This document shows positions 29,878-39,982 of a DNA stretch of 64,000 nucleotides, in pieces. Position 1 is the first letter of the stretch; each line of letters opens with the position of its first letter. Location: contig CAVWXT010000001.1 of NCBI GenBank assembly GCA_963759115.1, forward strand, positions 1,302,001 through 1,366,000. Direction: 5' to 3'. The notes under the pieces are model-generated. The model was not told where the DNA came from and did no database searches. It saw only the letters and a program-made list of their open reading frames with translations. The position numbers and the translations under genes are program-made. This stretch comes from CAVWXT01 sp963759115. Its GTDB lineage: Bacteria > Planctomycetota > Planctomycetia > Pirellulales > Thermoguttaceae.

Positions 29878-32800
29878 TCACTCCCGCTGCAACAGCGATT
29901 TCACCTCGCCCAAGAGCGATTCCGGCGGCATAACTTCCTTGTCCAGCGGCAGATAGGCGCTCTTGGCGTCGACCACCCGCAATCGCCCTGCGTTGGCGGC
30001 GGCCAATTCGCGGATCTGCCGGGCCGACGAATACGTGAATACTACGTACTGATTCTCAAGATGGATCGAGGTGATCCGCCAGTGATACGCGGCGATGCGA
30101 ATCTCCGCCAATTCCAGGAGATGATGCACCAGCGGGGGGGGCGGTCCGAAGCGATCCGCCAGTTCCGCCCGAAAGTCCGCCAGATCCGAGAGATCCGACA
30201 CCCTCGCCAGTCGCCGGTAGAGGTCGATCTTCAAACGCATGTCGGGCACGTAGGAGCGGGGGATATAGCCCTCGCCGGGCAGGTCCACGTCGACTTCGAT
30301 CGACGTCTTCGGCGGCAATTGTTTGAGACTCCGCACGGCATGTTCCAGCAGATTGCAGTACAACTCGTAGCCGACGGTGGCGATGTAGCCGCTCTGCTCG
30401 GTGCCCAGGATATTGCCGGCGCCGCGGATTTCCAGGTCGCGCATGGCGATGGCGAAGCCGGCCCCCATGTCGCTGAACTCTTCGATGGCCCGCAAACGCT
30501 TGGCGGCGCTCGGCGAGAGGTTCTTGTTCGGATCGATCAAGAGATAACAATAGGCGCGATGCTTGTAGCGTCCGACGCGGCCGCGAAGCTGGTGCAGGTC
30601 GGCCAGACCATAGCGGTCGGCCTCGTCGATAAAGATCGTGTTCGCATTGGGGATGTCCAAGCCGCTCTCGACGATCGTGGTGGCCAGCAGCAGGTCGTAG
30701 CGGCGGTCGATGAAATCCAGCATCACCCGCTCCAGGTCGTTCTCGTGCATCTGGCCGTGGGCCACTGCCAGCTTGGCCTCGGGCAGGATCTGCCGCAGAC
30801 GCCGGGCCAGGATTTCAATGTCCTCGACGCGGTTATGGACGAAGAAGATCTGCCCGCCGCGGTTTAGCTCCCGCAGCACGGCATGACGAATCAATTCCGG
30901 CTCGAACCGCGCGACGTGCGTTTCCACGGCGAGGCGATCTTCCGGCGGCGTTTCCAGGTTCGAGATATCACGCAGCCCGAGCAGGCCCATGTGCAGGGTC
31001 CGCGGGATGGGCGTCGCGGTCATCGTCAGCACGTCGACGATCTGCCGCAGCGCCTTCAGCCGCTCCTTTACCTCCACGCCGAACCGCTGTTCTTCGTCGA
31101 TGATCACCAGCCCCAGGTTGTGGAATCGCACGTCGGGCTGCGCAAGCCGATGCGTGCCGATCACGATGTCGATCGAACCTTCTTCCAGGCGGCGGATGAT
31201 CTCGGTCTGCTGCCGGCGCGTGGCGAACCGCGACAACGCGGCGATCTCGAAGGGAAACTCCGCCATCCGCGCGGTGAACGTGCGGAGGTGTTGCTCGCAC
31301 AGCAGCGTGGTGGGCACGAGCACGGCCGCCTGGAAGCCGGCGTCGATCGCCTTGAAGGTGGCCCGCATCGCCAATTCCGTTTTGCCGTAGCCCACGTCGC
31401 CGCAGAGCAGCCGGTCCATCGGACGCGGCAGGCACATGTCGTGCTTGATGGCGTCGATGGTGACGATCTGATCGGCCGTTTCGTGGTAGGGAAACGAGGC
31501 GTCGAACTCGCGCTGCCATTCGGTGTCGGCGGGGAAGGTGATGCCCGGCCGCGAGGCCCGCGCGGCCTGCAATTCGAGCATGTCGGCGGCCAGGTCGGTG
31601 ACGGCCTCTTCGACGCGATCCTTTTGCCGCCCCCACATGCGGCCGCCGAGTTTGGCCAGCGTGGGCCGGCTCTTGGCGCCGCCGATGTACTTCTGCACCA
31701 GCCCGATCTTGGTCGACGGCACATAGAGCTTTGTGCGGCCGTGAAACTCCAGTTCCAGGTGTTCCTCGACTTGCCCGTTCTTCTCCAACAACTTCAAGCC
31801 GCGATAGCGGGCGATCCCATGACCGACGTGGACCACGAGGTCGCCTTCGCGCAGTTCGAGGAAGCTGTCGATGACCCGAGTGAGCCGGCGGTGGGAAGGG
31901 CGACGCAGATCGGTCCGGCGGAACAACTCGCCGCTGCTCAACAACACAATCCGGTCGGGCACCAGGCGGAAACCGCTCTGCAGCGACCCGATGGGAAAGT
32001 GCAGGCGGCCGTCGCGGGCGGCTTGGGTCGCGTCGAAAATCTCCCGCAGCCGGCGGACTTCCGCCTCGGTCTGACAGACGACGAACACCTCTTGGCCGAG
32101 CCCGGCTTCGTCCAACTCGTCGCGGACGCGGTTGATGTCGCCGCTGAAACGCTCGACCGACTCGATCATCAGCCGGCAGGTGGCTTCCAACGAGGCGGCC
32201 GCGACGGCCGAAGCGGCTACGGAAGCGAACTGGAATGAACGGCGCAACACGTCGGAGACCGTATGAAACGCGGCGTGTCCCCTCTCCGGGCACCGACCGA
32301 AGGTTGGTCGGGAGAGGGGAGTCTTCATTCACCCGTTCCAGATACTGCCGCCCCTGCTGCTCCAATTCCATCGGTTCCAGCAGCAGGAACCAGCTTTGCG
32401 GCGGCAGATAATCGGCCAGGTGCGCCCGATCGGCTGCGCCCGGCCCGACGATCGTCACGTCGACCTGTTCGAGCGACTCCAGACTTCGCTGGCTGGCGAT
32501 CTCGAACCGCCGAATCGACTCGATCTCGTCGCCGAAGAACTCCACGCGCACCGGCCCATCCCAGTCGGGCGCGAAGATGTCGACAATTCCGCCGCGAAGG
32601 GAAAACTCGCCGGGCAACTCCACTGCCGAGGTGTTGAACAGGCCGTTTTCCACCAGCCACTTGGCCAGCCCATCGACGGCCATCGTGCCGCCGACGTGGA
32701 GCGATCGCGTCTGCCGCTCCAAGGTCTCGCGGCTGGGCACCGGCTGCAAGAGGCCCTGGATGCTGGTGACGACGAGCTTCGGCGCGTCCGTGCGTTGCAG

Positions 32801-33151
32801 CAGTTTGAGCAAATGCAGCCGTTGGCCGAATACTTCGTCCTGGATCGCCCGCTCAAACGATTCCGAGGCGGCAAATCGCTCCGGCTTGAGCCGGGTGAAG
32901 AGCGACAGGTCGTCGATCAGTTCGTCGACCTGATCGGGCTGGGGGCACACGACAACGAGCGTGGCGGGGGCGTGGGCGGCCAGCGTGGCCGACACCAGCG
33001 CGCACGATGAGCCCCAGACCCCGTCCAGAGTCGCCGCATGGCCCGCTCTCAGACTTCCGACGACCTCGGCGAAGCCTCGCTGCCGCTCCAATCGCCCGAC
33101 CAGTTCCAGCAACCGGTCGGAGGCGGTGGTAGCCGTCTCGGCGTTTGCCAT
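29878..33151 (-). CDS. mfd: Transcription-repair coupling factor Mfd, interrupted by a repeat element
   Basis: Mfd removes stalled RNA polymerase at lesions and recruits UvrA. The N-terminal UvrB-like module (ELPGEFSLRGGIVDIFAPDW), the RNA-polymerase-interaction and helicase domains (Walker A GDVGYGKTE, DEEQRFG, TATPIPRTL, HQLRGRVGR) and the C-terminal domain are all present; total is about 1,090 residues. At about residue 280 a hairpin repeat (32280-32320) sits within roughly 55 bases that do not match Mfd and shift the frame by one. Upstream reads to YLERVNE, downstream resumes at FHTVSDVLRR. Either the element truly breaks the gene or a one-base error accompanies an in-frame insert. ATG 33151; ribosome binding site weak. 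Confidence 0.88.
32280..32320. repeat. 41-bp GGGAGAGGG hairpin element inside mfd
   Basis: CCCTCTCC at one end and GGGAGAGGGG at the other bracket an inner GACC/GGTC stem. It matches 36434-36474 at 38 of 41 positions. That other copy lies inside the HEAT-repeat gene, so both copies are within coding sequence. Confidence 0.88.
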
Positions 33152-33201
33152 AGTCCAAGCGGAATTGTAGCCGAACGGCCGCGGCGGGGGAAGACGCGAC
33201 C

Positions 33202-34068
33202 TTACCGCACGCACATCACGCGCAGCCCCACGTTGTGATTGCGGTCGGACGGGTCGTTCATGTTGCGGTACGAGGCGCGGCAGTTCGACGCGGCGTCGTC
33301 GAAGCAGCCGCCGCGAATCACATGATGATAGCTGGAATCGGCCCCCGTGGGATCGGCCGCGGGCGACTGCCGGTAATAGTCGCGCGCGTACCAATCGGCG
33401 CACAATTCGCACACGTTGCCGTGCATGTCATACAGACCCCAGGCGTTCGGCTGCTTGACGCCCACCGGGTGCGTCTGGCCGCCGGCATTGCCGCGGAACC
33501 AGGCATGATCCGCCAGCCGGTTCTCATCGTCGCCGAAGGTGAACTTGCCCTTGCCCCCGGCGCGGCAGGCATATTCCCACTGGGCCTCGCTGGGCAAGTC
33601 GAACGTCATCCCGCGGGCGGCGAACTTGTCGTTGAGCTTTTGCAGAAACGCCTGGCAGTCGGTCCAGCCCACGCTTTCGACCGGATTCTGCGGGCCCTTG
33701 AAGGCGGCCGGATTGCTGCCCATCACCGCCTCCCACTGCTGCTGCGTGATCTGGTACTTGCCGAGGAAGAAGGGCCGCGAGATGGTTACGGTGTGGGCGG
33801 GCCGTTCGTCTTCCAAGCCGCTGTCGCTGCCCATCACGAAGGAGCCCGCCGGAATCAACACGAATTCCATCTTCACGCCGCGGCCCAGATCCAGCGCGAG
33901 CGACTCACGGCCGGTCGCCGGCTTGGCGGCCTGCGCTTCAACGTCCGGCTTCGGCGTTCGCCGCTTCGCACCCTCGGGCTGTGCCGCAAGGACATGGCTC
34001 TGCACGAGCAACAACACCGACGCGATGGCGAGACACTGGCCGCGGATGTTTCCGCAGGTTGCCGGCAT
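33202..34068 (-). CDS. Secreted formylglycine-generating-enzyme (FGE/SUMF1) family protein
   Basis: A 288-residue protein with a signal peptide and a full FGE-sulfatase fold: MEFVLIPAGSFVMGS, ERPAHTVTISRPFFLGKYQ, LPSEAQWEYACRAG, GLYDMHGNVCELCADWY, and VIRGGCFDD ending GLRVMCVR. Members activate sulfatases or have diverged roles. The usual GNVWEW is GNVCELC here, giving an unusual cysteine pair. ATG 34068 follows GAGAAGGA. Planctomycetes are rich in sulfatases, but none is in this window. Confidence 0.85.
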   Translation of the reverse strand: MPATCGNIRGQCLAIASVLLLVQSHVLAAQPEGAKRRTPKPDVEAQAAKPATGRESLALDLGRGVKMEFVLIPAGSFVMGSDSGLEDERPAHTVTISRPFFLGKYQITQQQWEAVMGSNPAAFKGPQNPVESVGWTDCQAFLQKLNDKFAARGMTFDLPSEAQWEYACRAGGKGKFTFGDDENRLADHAWFRGNAGGQTHPVGVKQPNAWGLYDMHGNVCELCADWYARDYYRQSPAADPTGADSSYHHVIRGGCFDDAASNCRASYRNMNDPSDRNHNVGLRVMCVR

Positions 34069-34162
34069 GGCGATTCCTTCTCGCAGGACGTGGCTTCTTT
34101 GGTGTGGTAGCGTCCGACAATGGAGGTGACAGCAGGACTGTCACCTGCCGCGCTGGGCGGCG

Positions 34163-35263
34163 TCAGGAAGGCCGGCGATTGCCCCCCGATCCGCGGTTGT
34201 CGCGGGGCCCGCGATGGCCGCGGACCGGGTGCGATGCGGCTCGCTTTGTCCGGGCTTCGAGGTTCTTGTCGACGATCAGGCCGATTACCTCATCCCAGGT
34301 GGGAATGCCGCGAAACCCAAGTCGGGCGGCATGGTCTCCCTCCACCTCGTCGCCTTCCCCGGATTCGATCTCGTGGTCTTCATGAACGCCGCGATCAATC
34401 TCTTCCATGTCGTACGGCTCCGGCGACTCCGGGGCAGGCTCGGCAACGGGACTTCGGTCGGCCGCGTCTCGGCTCGGTTCGGCGCCGCGCGGTCTCTTCT
34501 TCCCGCGGCGCGGACGGCGGCGCCTCGAGCGGCGTTCCTCCGCTTCCGCCGGCGTCTCGTCGCTGGGCCGTTCGACGTCGACCGCTTCGGCCTCCGCCTC
34601 GACCGAAATCCGATCCAAATCCTCGGCGGCCGTCGGCGCGACCTCGCTCGAACGATCGCCACTCGCCTCGGGCAGGACTTCGGCGCGGGAATCTCGCTGC
34701 TCCGAATCCCGGCCTCGTCGGCGTCGCCGCCGCCGTTTGCGGGGCGGCCTCTCCGACGATTCGGCGGCGGCCGGCTCCGGCGCTTCCGGGGAGACAGCCG
34801 GCGCCTCCGCCGACTCCAACAAATCAAACGGCTCTTCAAAATCGAACCGTTCGTCGAAGAAGTTGGGCGATTCTTCGGCTGCTTCCGGAACGGCCGCGCT
34901 CCGTCGGCCCGGCTCAGCGGCCGGTGGCGCCGGCATGACGTTCTCCACCGGCGGTGGAGTCGGCTTTGACGCTGGCTTGGACGTTGGCGGTAAAGATGGC
35001 TGCAAAGTTAGCGGTGGAGTCGCCGGTGGAGTCGGCGGCGGAGCCGCCAAGCCCAGCTCGCTGGCTAACAGGTCCCAGCTCGCCGGTTCCGGCGGCGCGG
35101 TCGGCCGGTCGCGGCGGGGCGGCCGCGGCGTCGGCTTTTGTGCCGGAATTTGTTGTGCCGGGGGCGGGCTGGATTGCTGCGGCTCTTGCTGCTGAGGAGG
35201 GGTTTTGGCCCCCAGTTCGGACGCCAACGCGTCCCAATGGCTCGATGAGTTCGGATCTGTCAT
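34163..35263 (-). CDS. Pro/Glu/Arg-rich low-complexity protein of unknown function
   Basis: A 366-residue, largely disordered protein. Two short repeats (HWDALASELGAK and SWDLLASELGLA) open it, followed by a Pro-rich stretch, an acidic stretch, two arginine-rich patches (KRRRRRRRGRD and RRRRPRRGKKRPRG) and a short ordered motif FRGIPTWDEVIGLIVDKN near the end before an Arg/Gly tail. The basic patches suggest RNA or DNA binding, as in RNase E linkers; that is inference. No family was recognised. It is divergent from the ECF sigma gene. Confidence 0.6.
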   Translation of the reverse strand: MTDPNSSSHWDALASELGAKTPPQQQEPQQSSPPPAQQIPAQKPTPRPPRRDRPTAPPEPASWDLLASELGLAAPPPTPPATPPLTLQPSLPPTSKPASKPTPPPVENVMPAPPAAEPGRRSAAVPEAAEESPNFFDERFDFEEPFDLLESAEAPAVSPEAPEPAAAESSERPPRKRRRRRRRGRDSEQRDSRAEVLPEASGDRSSEVAPTAAEDLDRISVEAEAEAVDVERPSDETPAEAEERRSRRRRPRRGKKRPRGAEPSRDAADRSPVAEPAPESPEPYDMEEIDRGVHEDHEIESGEGDEVEGDHAARLGFRGIPTWDEVIGLIVDKNLEARTKRAASHPVRGHRGPRDNRGSGGNRRPS

Positions 35264-35472
35264 ATTCTTCGACCGGTTTTATGAAACGCGGGCCTATGCC
35301 GCTGAGAGAGGGGATCACGTTTGCGGGCACTTGGGTCCCTGCAACAGTATAGCGCTTTTGCTCGGCGTCTGGAAGGAGAGTCCTCTCCCCAGCTTGTGCG
35401 GTGCCCGGAGGCAGTCTACCATTAACACTGGGGGGTTGACACCGCCGCTGCGTCCATTCTCCGTCGGGTGAT

Positions 35473-35500
35473 TTTAAGTTTCTCGACAAATCCGCGTCTA
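35473..35500 (+). promoter_or_regulatory. Candidate ECF-type promoter of the sigma gene
   Basis: TTTAAGTT (35473-35480) and CGTCTA (35495-35500) are separated by 14 bases, in the divergent spacer 46 bases before the sigma-factor ATG. CGTC is a common -10 core of ECF sigma promoters, so autoregulation is possible. Weak evidence. Confidence 0.3.
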
Positions 35501-35545
35501 ACATACAGTCCGTTGCGTCAACCGGTACGAGGGAAGGGCACCGAC

Positions 35546-36067
35546 ATGGCACGGGCCGGCAACCAGGGCCTGCTCGACCGGCTCGTGGCGGAGCACCTGC
35601 CCGAGGCGCTGCGGTTTGCCATTCGCCTGACGGGCTCTCCGGAAATGGCGGAGGAGGTGGTGCAAGAGGCCTTGTACCGCGCGGCCCGCGGCCGCGACAC
35701 CTTTCGCGGCCAGTCGCAGTTTCGCACGTGGTTTTATCGGATCGTGGTCAGTGCCTTCCACGATCAGGTGGCCGCGTCGGCTCGGCGGCGCGGCAACGAG
35801 GAGTTGACCGACGGGCTGGCAGACCCGCGTGGCGAGGATCCCGCGGCGGCAGCGATGATGGGCGAACTGCGGGAGTTGGTTGCCCGGCGAATCGCCGCCT
35901 TGCCGCCGCGGCAACGGGAAGTGTTGGTGTTGATCACGTACGAACAACTGCGGCCGCGCGAGGTGGCCGAGGTGCTTGGCATCAGCGAGTCGAACGTCAA
36001 CGCAAACCTGCACTACGCGCGGGCCAGGCTCCGCGAAGAATTGGCGCCCTATCTGACTGAGAAGTGA
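35546..36067 (+). CDS. ECF-family RNA polymerase sigma factor
   Basis: A 173-residue sigma-70 family factor with region 2 (ALRFAIRLTGSPEMAEEVVQ, then FRTWFYRIV) and region 4 (LPPRQREVLVLITYEQL, EVAEVLGISESNVNANLHYA) and no region 3, as in ECF factors. ATG 35546 follows GAGGGAAG. The next gene starts two bases after the stop and encodes a single-pass membrane protein, in the position of an anti-sigma factor. Together with the secretin-like gene this looks like an envelope-responsive operon. Frame intact. Confidence 0.9.
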   Translation: MARAGNQGLLDRLVAEHLPEALRFAIRLTGSPEMAEEVVQEALYRAARGRDTFRGQSQFRTWFYRIVVSAFHDQVAASARRRGNEELTDGLADPRGEDPAAAAMMGELRELVARRIAALPPRQREVLVLITYEQLRPREVAEVLGISESNVNANLHYARARLREELAPYLTEK

Positions 36068-36068
36068 T

Positions 36069-37507
36069 ATGGACTGGCAACCTGAACAACCCGATCCCGA
36101 GCCGGATCCCCTGGAACGGCTGCTGGCCGAAGCCCAATGGGCCGAGCCGAGCGGCGAGGCGATTGGCCGTCTGCGGCGTCAATGGCAATCGCTTGGAGCC
36201 AGACAATCGCGGCGGCGCCGGTGGGCTTGGGCCGCGGCCGCGGCGGCGATCCTGGTGGCCGCCGGGCTGACGTTCTCGATGACGATCGGCCGCGTAGCGA
36301 TCGGCCCCCAGCCGGCGAACCTTGCCGTAGGACCACTCCCCTCGCTTTCCGGGAGAGGGGCCGGGGGTGAGGGCAGAGACGGAGAGGACTCACAAGAATC
36401 GCCTTCGATCTACGCCAACCACCCTCACCCTAACCCTCTCCGGGCACCAGCCGTAGGTTGGTCGGGAGAGGGGACTTCAGCATCCGACTCTCTCTCAAAG
36501 GGAGAGGGGACCGTAGCATCGAAACCTCTCCCAAAGGCAGAGGGGGCGGTTTCGTCCGGCACCCGCCCAGGGGGCGCGAAGTTGAGCGGCCGCAATGCCC
36601 CGGCCAACCGGCATTACCAGGTCGGGTCGCCGCCAGCCGGGACGTTTTCGCCGGCCGTCACGCAATCCGTGCGGCCGCCGAATCCTTACGAGTTGGCGAC
36701 CCTTGTCGCCTATCGCCGAACGCGGGCTGACCGCCAGCGCAGGGCCGCGTCCGGCCCAACCGAAGCGGTCGACGACCGTCGCGATACGATTGATCTCGCA
36801 GTTGACCAACTCGTAGCCGAACCAAACGCCCGCGTCCGCGAGGTCGCCCAACCGCTGCTTGCCGACCGGGGCGAGTCGGAAGCCGCGCTGGCGGCGCGGA
36901 TCGGCCGAATGGATGGCCCACGGCAAGTGGCGGCCGTACGCTTGTTGGCCGAGATCGCCACGTCACAGTCACTCCCGCTATTGCAGCGGTTGGCCGCGCG
37001 GCCCGGAGTACACGCCGAGGTGATGCGCTGCGTGGCGCGGCTTTCCGATTCGCCAACCCTGGGGCGATTGTCGCGGGATGAGCGGGATCCGGCGTTGCGG
37101 CAGGAACTGCTGGCAACGCTCTTGCGCGCGGCGACCCGCGATCGGTTCGCCTGTTCTTGGAGTGCGTCGAAGATTCTCGCACGTCGGCCGCCGCGCTCGG
37201 TTGCTTGTCGCTCGTCGCCGATCCGCCGGTGGAGACGCTGTTCCAGTGCCTCCGCGGCCCGGATGCCGAGCAGCGGATGGCGGCCGCGGCGATCCTCGGG
37301 CGGTTGGACCGGCCGGAGGTTTCTCGCGAGTTGATCGCAATGGTCGTCCGCGGCCAGTGCCGCCAGGAGGCGATGATCGCGCTGCTGTCAAGTTCGGAAA
37401 CGACCGCGCAGCAATTCTTGGCCAACGCTGCGCGGGACCCCCTGCTTTCGGCCACCCTGTGGAATGCCAAACGTCAATTTCAGAGTCTCTTTACCTGGAG
37501 GTCCTAG
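36069..37507 (+). CDS. Membrane-anchored HEAT-repeat protein, putative anti-sigma partner, one frameshift
   Basis: About 479 residues. A cytoplasmic N-terminus is followed by one membrane helix (AWAAAAAAILVAAGLTFSM, about residues 53-71), a low-complexity periplasmic linker made of translated hairpin repeats (36335-36550), then HEAT-like helical repeats (ARVREVAQPLLADRGES, RQVAAVRLLAEIATSQ). The frame breaks near 37150; changing one base joins RDR to LFLECVEDSRTSAAALGCL and leads to the stop at 37507. It starts two bases after the sigma stop and ends two bases before the secretin-like start. An anti-sigma role is inferred from position and topology. Confidence 0.7.
36335..36550. repeat. Cluster of GGGAGAGGG/CCCTCACCC hairpin repeats within coding sequence
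   Basis: Several CCCTCTCC and GGGAGAGGGG blocks alternate here, including the 41-bp element shared with mfd (36434-36474). Translated in frame they give PLPSLSGRGAGGEG and HPHPNPL type peptides, forming the linker of the HEAT protein. Confidence 0.8.
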
Positions 37508-37509
37508 CC

Positions 37510-39114
37510 ATGCGACGTCATGCCAGTCGGGTTGAGCGTTGGGAGTTGTATCGCCGATCGGCGGCATGTTGCCTCGTTGGAGTCTGCATCCTGATCGCGT
37601 CGACGGCCCGCGGCCAGGAGAACGTTAACAGCAGTCTGCAAGTCCCGTCGGTCGAACAAGCGATCCGGCAGGCACTCCAAGTGAAGTCGGACTTCGACTT
37701 CAAAGAGACGCCCCTGCCGGAGGTCGTCAAGTCGTTCAAGAACTTGACGAAGCTGGAAATCATCTTGGACAAGAAAGCGTTGGACGAAATTGGAATTGCC
37801 GCCGACACGCCGGTCACTTTTTCCGCCCACGGCATTTCGGCCCGATCGGCCCTGGACCTCCTGCTTCACGAGCATGGCCTCGCCCGGGTCATTCGTGACG
37901 GCGTTCTGATGGTGACGACACCCGAGGAGGCGGATAACATGCTGGAGACCCGCGTCTATCCGGTCCTCGACCTGGTGACGCCGAAGCCTTCTTACCGTTT
38001 TGAAGGGATGTACATTCCGGGTATGAGCGTGGGCGGATTCCCCCGAACATTACCCGCCCGCTCTGCGGACGGCGGCGGTTCCAACGCGACGGGAGAAATG
38101 GGAAGCACGTCGGGCGGCATGGGAGGCGGGATGGGTATGTTCCGGGTTTCCGATGAGCCGAAGCCCGCCGAGGGGAAGAGCGGCGGCGGGGCCGCGTCCG
38201 CATCGCCGCCGCAGCCGAATCAAGGGGTTGGCGGCATGGGTGTTCCCAACCGGCCGGACGCCTCACGCGGCAAACAGTCGCGCGACTCCGACCTGAGCTT
38301 CACGATGAGCGACCTGATCGACCTGATCAAGACGTGCGTCGACCCCACCGCGTGGGACGACGCGGGAGGCGTGGGCTCGGCCGAACCCGCCGCCGGCATG
38401 CTGGTCGTCACTCAGACAGAGGTCGTGCATGAGAAGATCGAGAAGTTCCTGGAGAACCTGCGGGCATCGAGCCCGGGGATGCACGTCGTCACGATCCGCG
38501 CCACCTGGCTCCTGCTGGATCTCAAGCAGCTCAACCTGTTACTGAATAGCCGGCCGGGGAAGGAGAGCGGCATCGACCGCAAGGCGTTGGAAGAGATGGC
38601 CGCCAAGTGCAAAGGATATCTTGGGGCGATTTCGTGCTTTAGCGGCCAGACGGTACACATTGCCTCAGGGCGCAACCGCTCGGCCGTGACCGGTGCGATC
38701 CCGGTCGTGGGCGGCGGCGGTGAGGACCCCGGTTATCAGCCGATCATCAACAACCTGCACTCCGGCGCGATGCTTCAAGTGACTCCACAACTCCTGCCCA
38801 ACACGCAGGCCGTGCTCGACATTTGCACGTCTGTTACTTGCTCCGACGTTCCGGCTGAGTCGATCCGTTTCCTCGCCAGTGAATCCGCGGGCACCGGGAA
38901 GCCCGGCGAAGGCAAGTCGCACGCGGCACGCGGCCATACGGCCATCACCTTGGACCGAGTCAACATGGTCGTCGGCCAACTGGCCACCACGCTGAAGGTG
39001 CAACTGGGCGAGCCGACTCTGGTCGGCGGGCTCACCCGCGAGTCATCGACCGACCAACAGCAGGCCGCCGACACGCCGCAGTTGTATCTGTTCATCGAGG
39101 CCACGGCGAGGTAG
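37510..39114 (+). CDS. Secretin-like exported protein (STN-like N-terminus)
   Basis: A 534-residue protein with a signal peptide (CLVGVCILIASTARGQ). An STN-like domain follows (DFDFKETPLPEVVKSFKNLT ... ARSALDLLLHEHGLA), then a Gly/Met-rich linker, a repeated short domain (TMSDLIDLIKTCVDP ... MLVVTQTEVVHEKIEKFL) and a secretin-like C-terminal part (SGAMLQVTPQLLPNTQAVLDI ... EPTLVGGLT). ATG 37510 follows GGAGG. It ends the sigma/HEAT/secretin operon. Role: probably an outer-membrane or envelope component; whether it forms a pore is unknown. Frame intact. Confidence 0.72.
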   Translation: MRRHASRVERWELYRRSAACCLVGVCILIASTARGQENVNSSLQVPSVEQAIRQALQVKSDFDFKETPLPEVVKSFKNLTKLEIILDKKALDEIGIAADTPVTFSAHGISARSALDLLLHEHGLARVIRDGVLMVTTPEEADNMLETRVYPVLDLVTPKPSYRFEGMYIPGMSVGGFPRTLPARSADGGGSNATGEMGSTSGGMGGGMGMFRVSDEPKPAEGKSGGGAASASPPQPNQGVGGMGVPNRPDASRGKQSRDSDLSFTMSDLIDLIKTCVDPTAWDDAGGVGSAEPAAGMLVVTQTEVVHEKIEKFLENLRASSPGMHVVTIRATWLLLDLKQLNLLLNSRPGKESGIDRKALEEMAAKCKGYLGAISCFSGQTVHIASGRNRSAVTGAIPVVGGGGEDPGYQPIINNLHSGAMLQVTPQLLPNTQAVLDICTSVTCSDVPAESIRFLASESAGTGKPGEGKSHAARGHTAITLDRVNMVVGQLATTLKVQLGEPTLVGGLTRESSTDQQQAADTPQLYLFIEATAR

Positions 39115-39301
39115 GGCGGATTCCTTGTATACATCCCGCCCGAAGTCAACTAGACTGGCAGTCTGGACCGGCCCCCCGGGTATGTGCCTCTGTCGCAATG
39201 TGACTCTGTCGTGAATGGAGTCTGGGCGGGCAGCGGGGCGAACCATTTTGTCTGGATCCGGAACCCTGAGTCCGTGGCCCCAACTCCCAAGAATGGCATA
39301 A

Positions 39302-39982
39302 GTGAGCACCCCCGACGAAAACCTGGCTGCGGCGATGGCCCGGCATCAGATCGATCTGCCTCCCTCGCAGATTGCGATGCTGGATCGCTATTGCGAGTTG
39401 CTCTGGGATTGGAACGCCAAGATCAATCTCACACGGCATACGGATTACGAGAAGTTCGTCGCCCGCGACGTGATCGACAGCCTCGCGTTCGCCCGGTTCT
39501 TGGAGCCCAAGGAGAAGGTTCTGGATGTTGGCACCGGCGGGGGAGTGCCGGGCATCGTGCTGGCCATCGTCCGCGACGACTTGCAGATATCGCTTTGCGA
39601 ATCGGTGGGTAAGAAGGCCCGCGTCGTGGCCGAGATCGCCGCGCAGTTGGGCTTGCCGACGCCCGTGCTGCACGCCCGCGCCGAGGACGTCCTGAGCGAG
39701 CAGCGTTTCAACACGTTAGTGATCCGGGCGGTGGCGCGGCTGAAGAAACTGCTGGAATGGTTCCGGCCGCACTGGAAGGCGTTCGATCGGCTGCTCGTGC
39801 TGAAGGGGCCATCGTGGGTCGAGGAGCGGGGCGAGGCCCGGCACTTTGGACTGCTGCACGAGTTGGCGCTGCGGAAGTTGACGTCGTATCCGCTGCCGGG
39901 GACCGACTCGGAAAGCGTGCTGCTGCAAATCTGCCCACGCGACGCCCTCGCGGACTCGAAACAGCACGGACGCGGCCGCTAG
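39302..39982 (+). CDS. rsmG: 16S rRNA (guanine-N7) methyltransferase RsmG
   Basis: A 226-residue RsmG (GidB), which methylates G527 of 16S rRNA using SAM. LWDWNAKINLTRHTDYEKF and the SAM-binding VLDVGTGGGVPGIVLAI are clear, followed by the arginine-containing VIRAVARLKKLLEW. GTG 39302 is the only start before the homology. Its stop overlaps the convergent small membrane protein gene (CTAG at 39979-39982 holds both stop codons). In many bacteria rsmG sits near gidA and parAB; here it does not. Confidence 0.92.
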   Translation: MSTPDENLAAAMARHQIDLPPSQIAMLDRYCELLWDWNAKINLTRHTDYEKFVARDVIDSLAFARFLEPKEKVLDVGTGGGVPGIVLAIVRDDLQISLCESVGKKARVVAEIAAQLGLPTPVLHARAEDVLSEQRFNTLVIRAVARLKKLLEWFRPHWKAFDRLLVLKGPSWVEERGEARHFGLLHELALRKLTSYPLPGTDSESVLLQICPRDALADSKQHGRGR

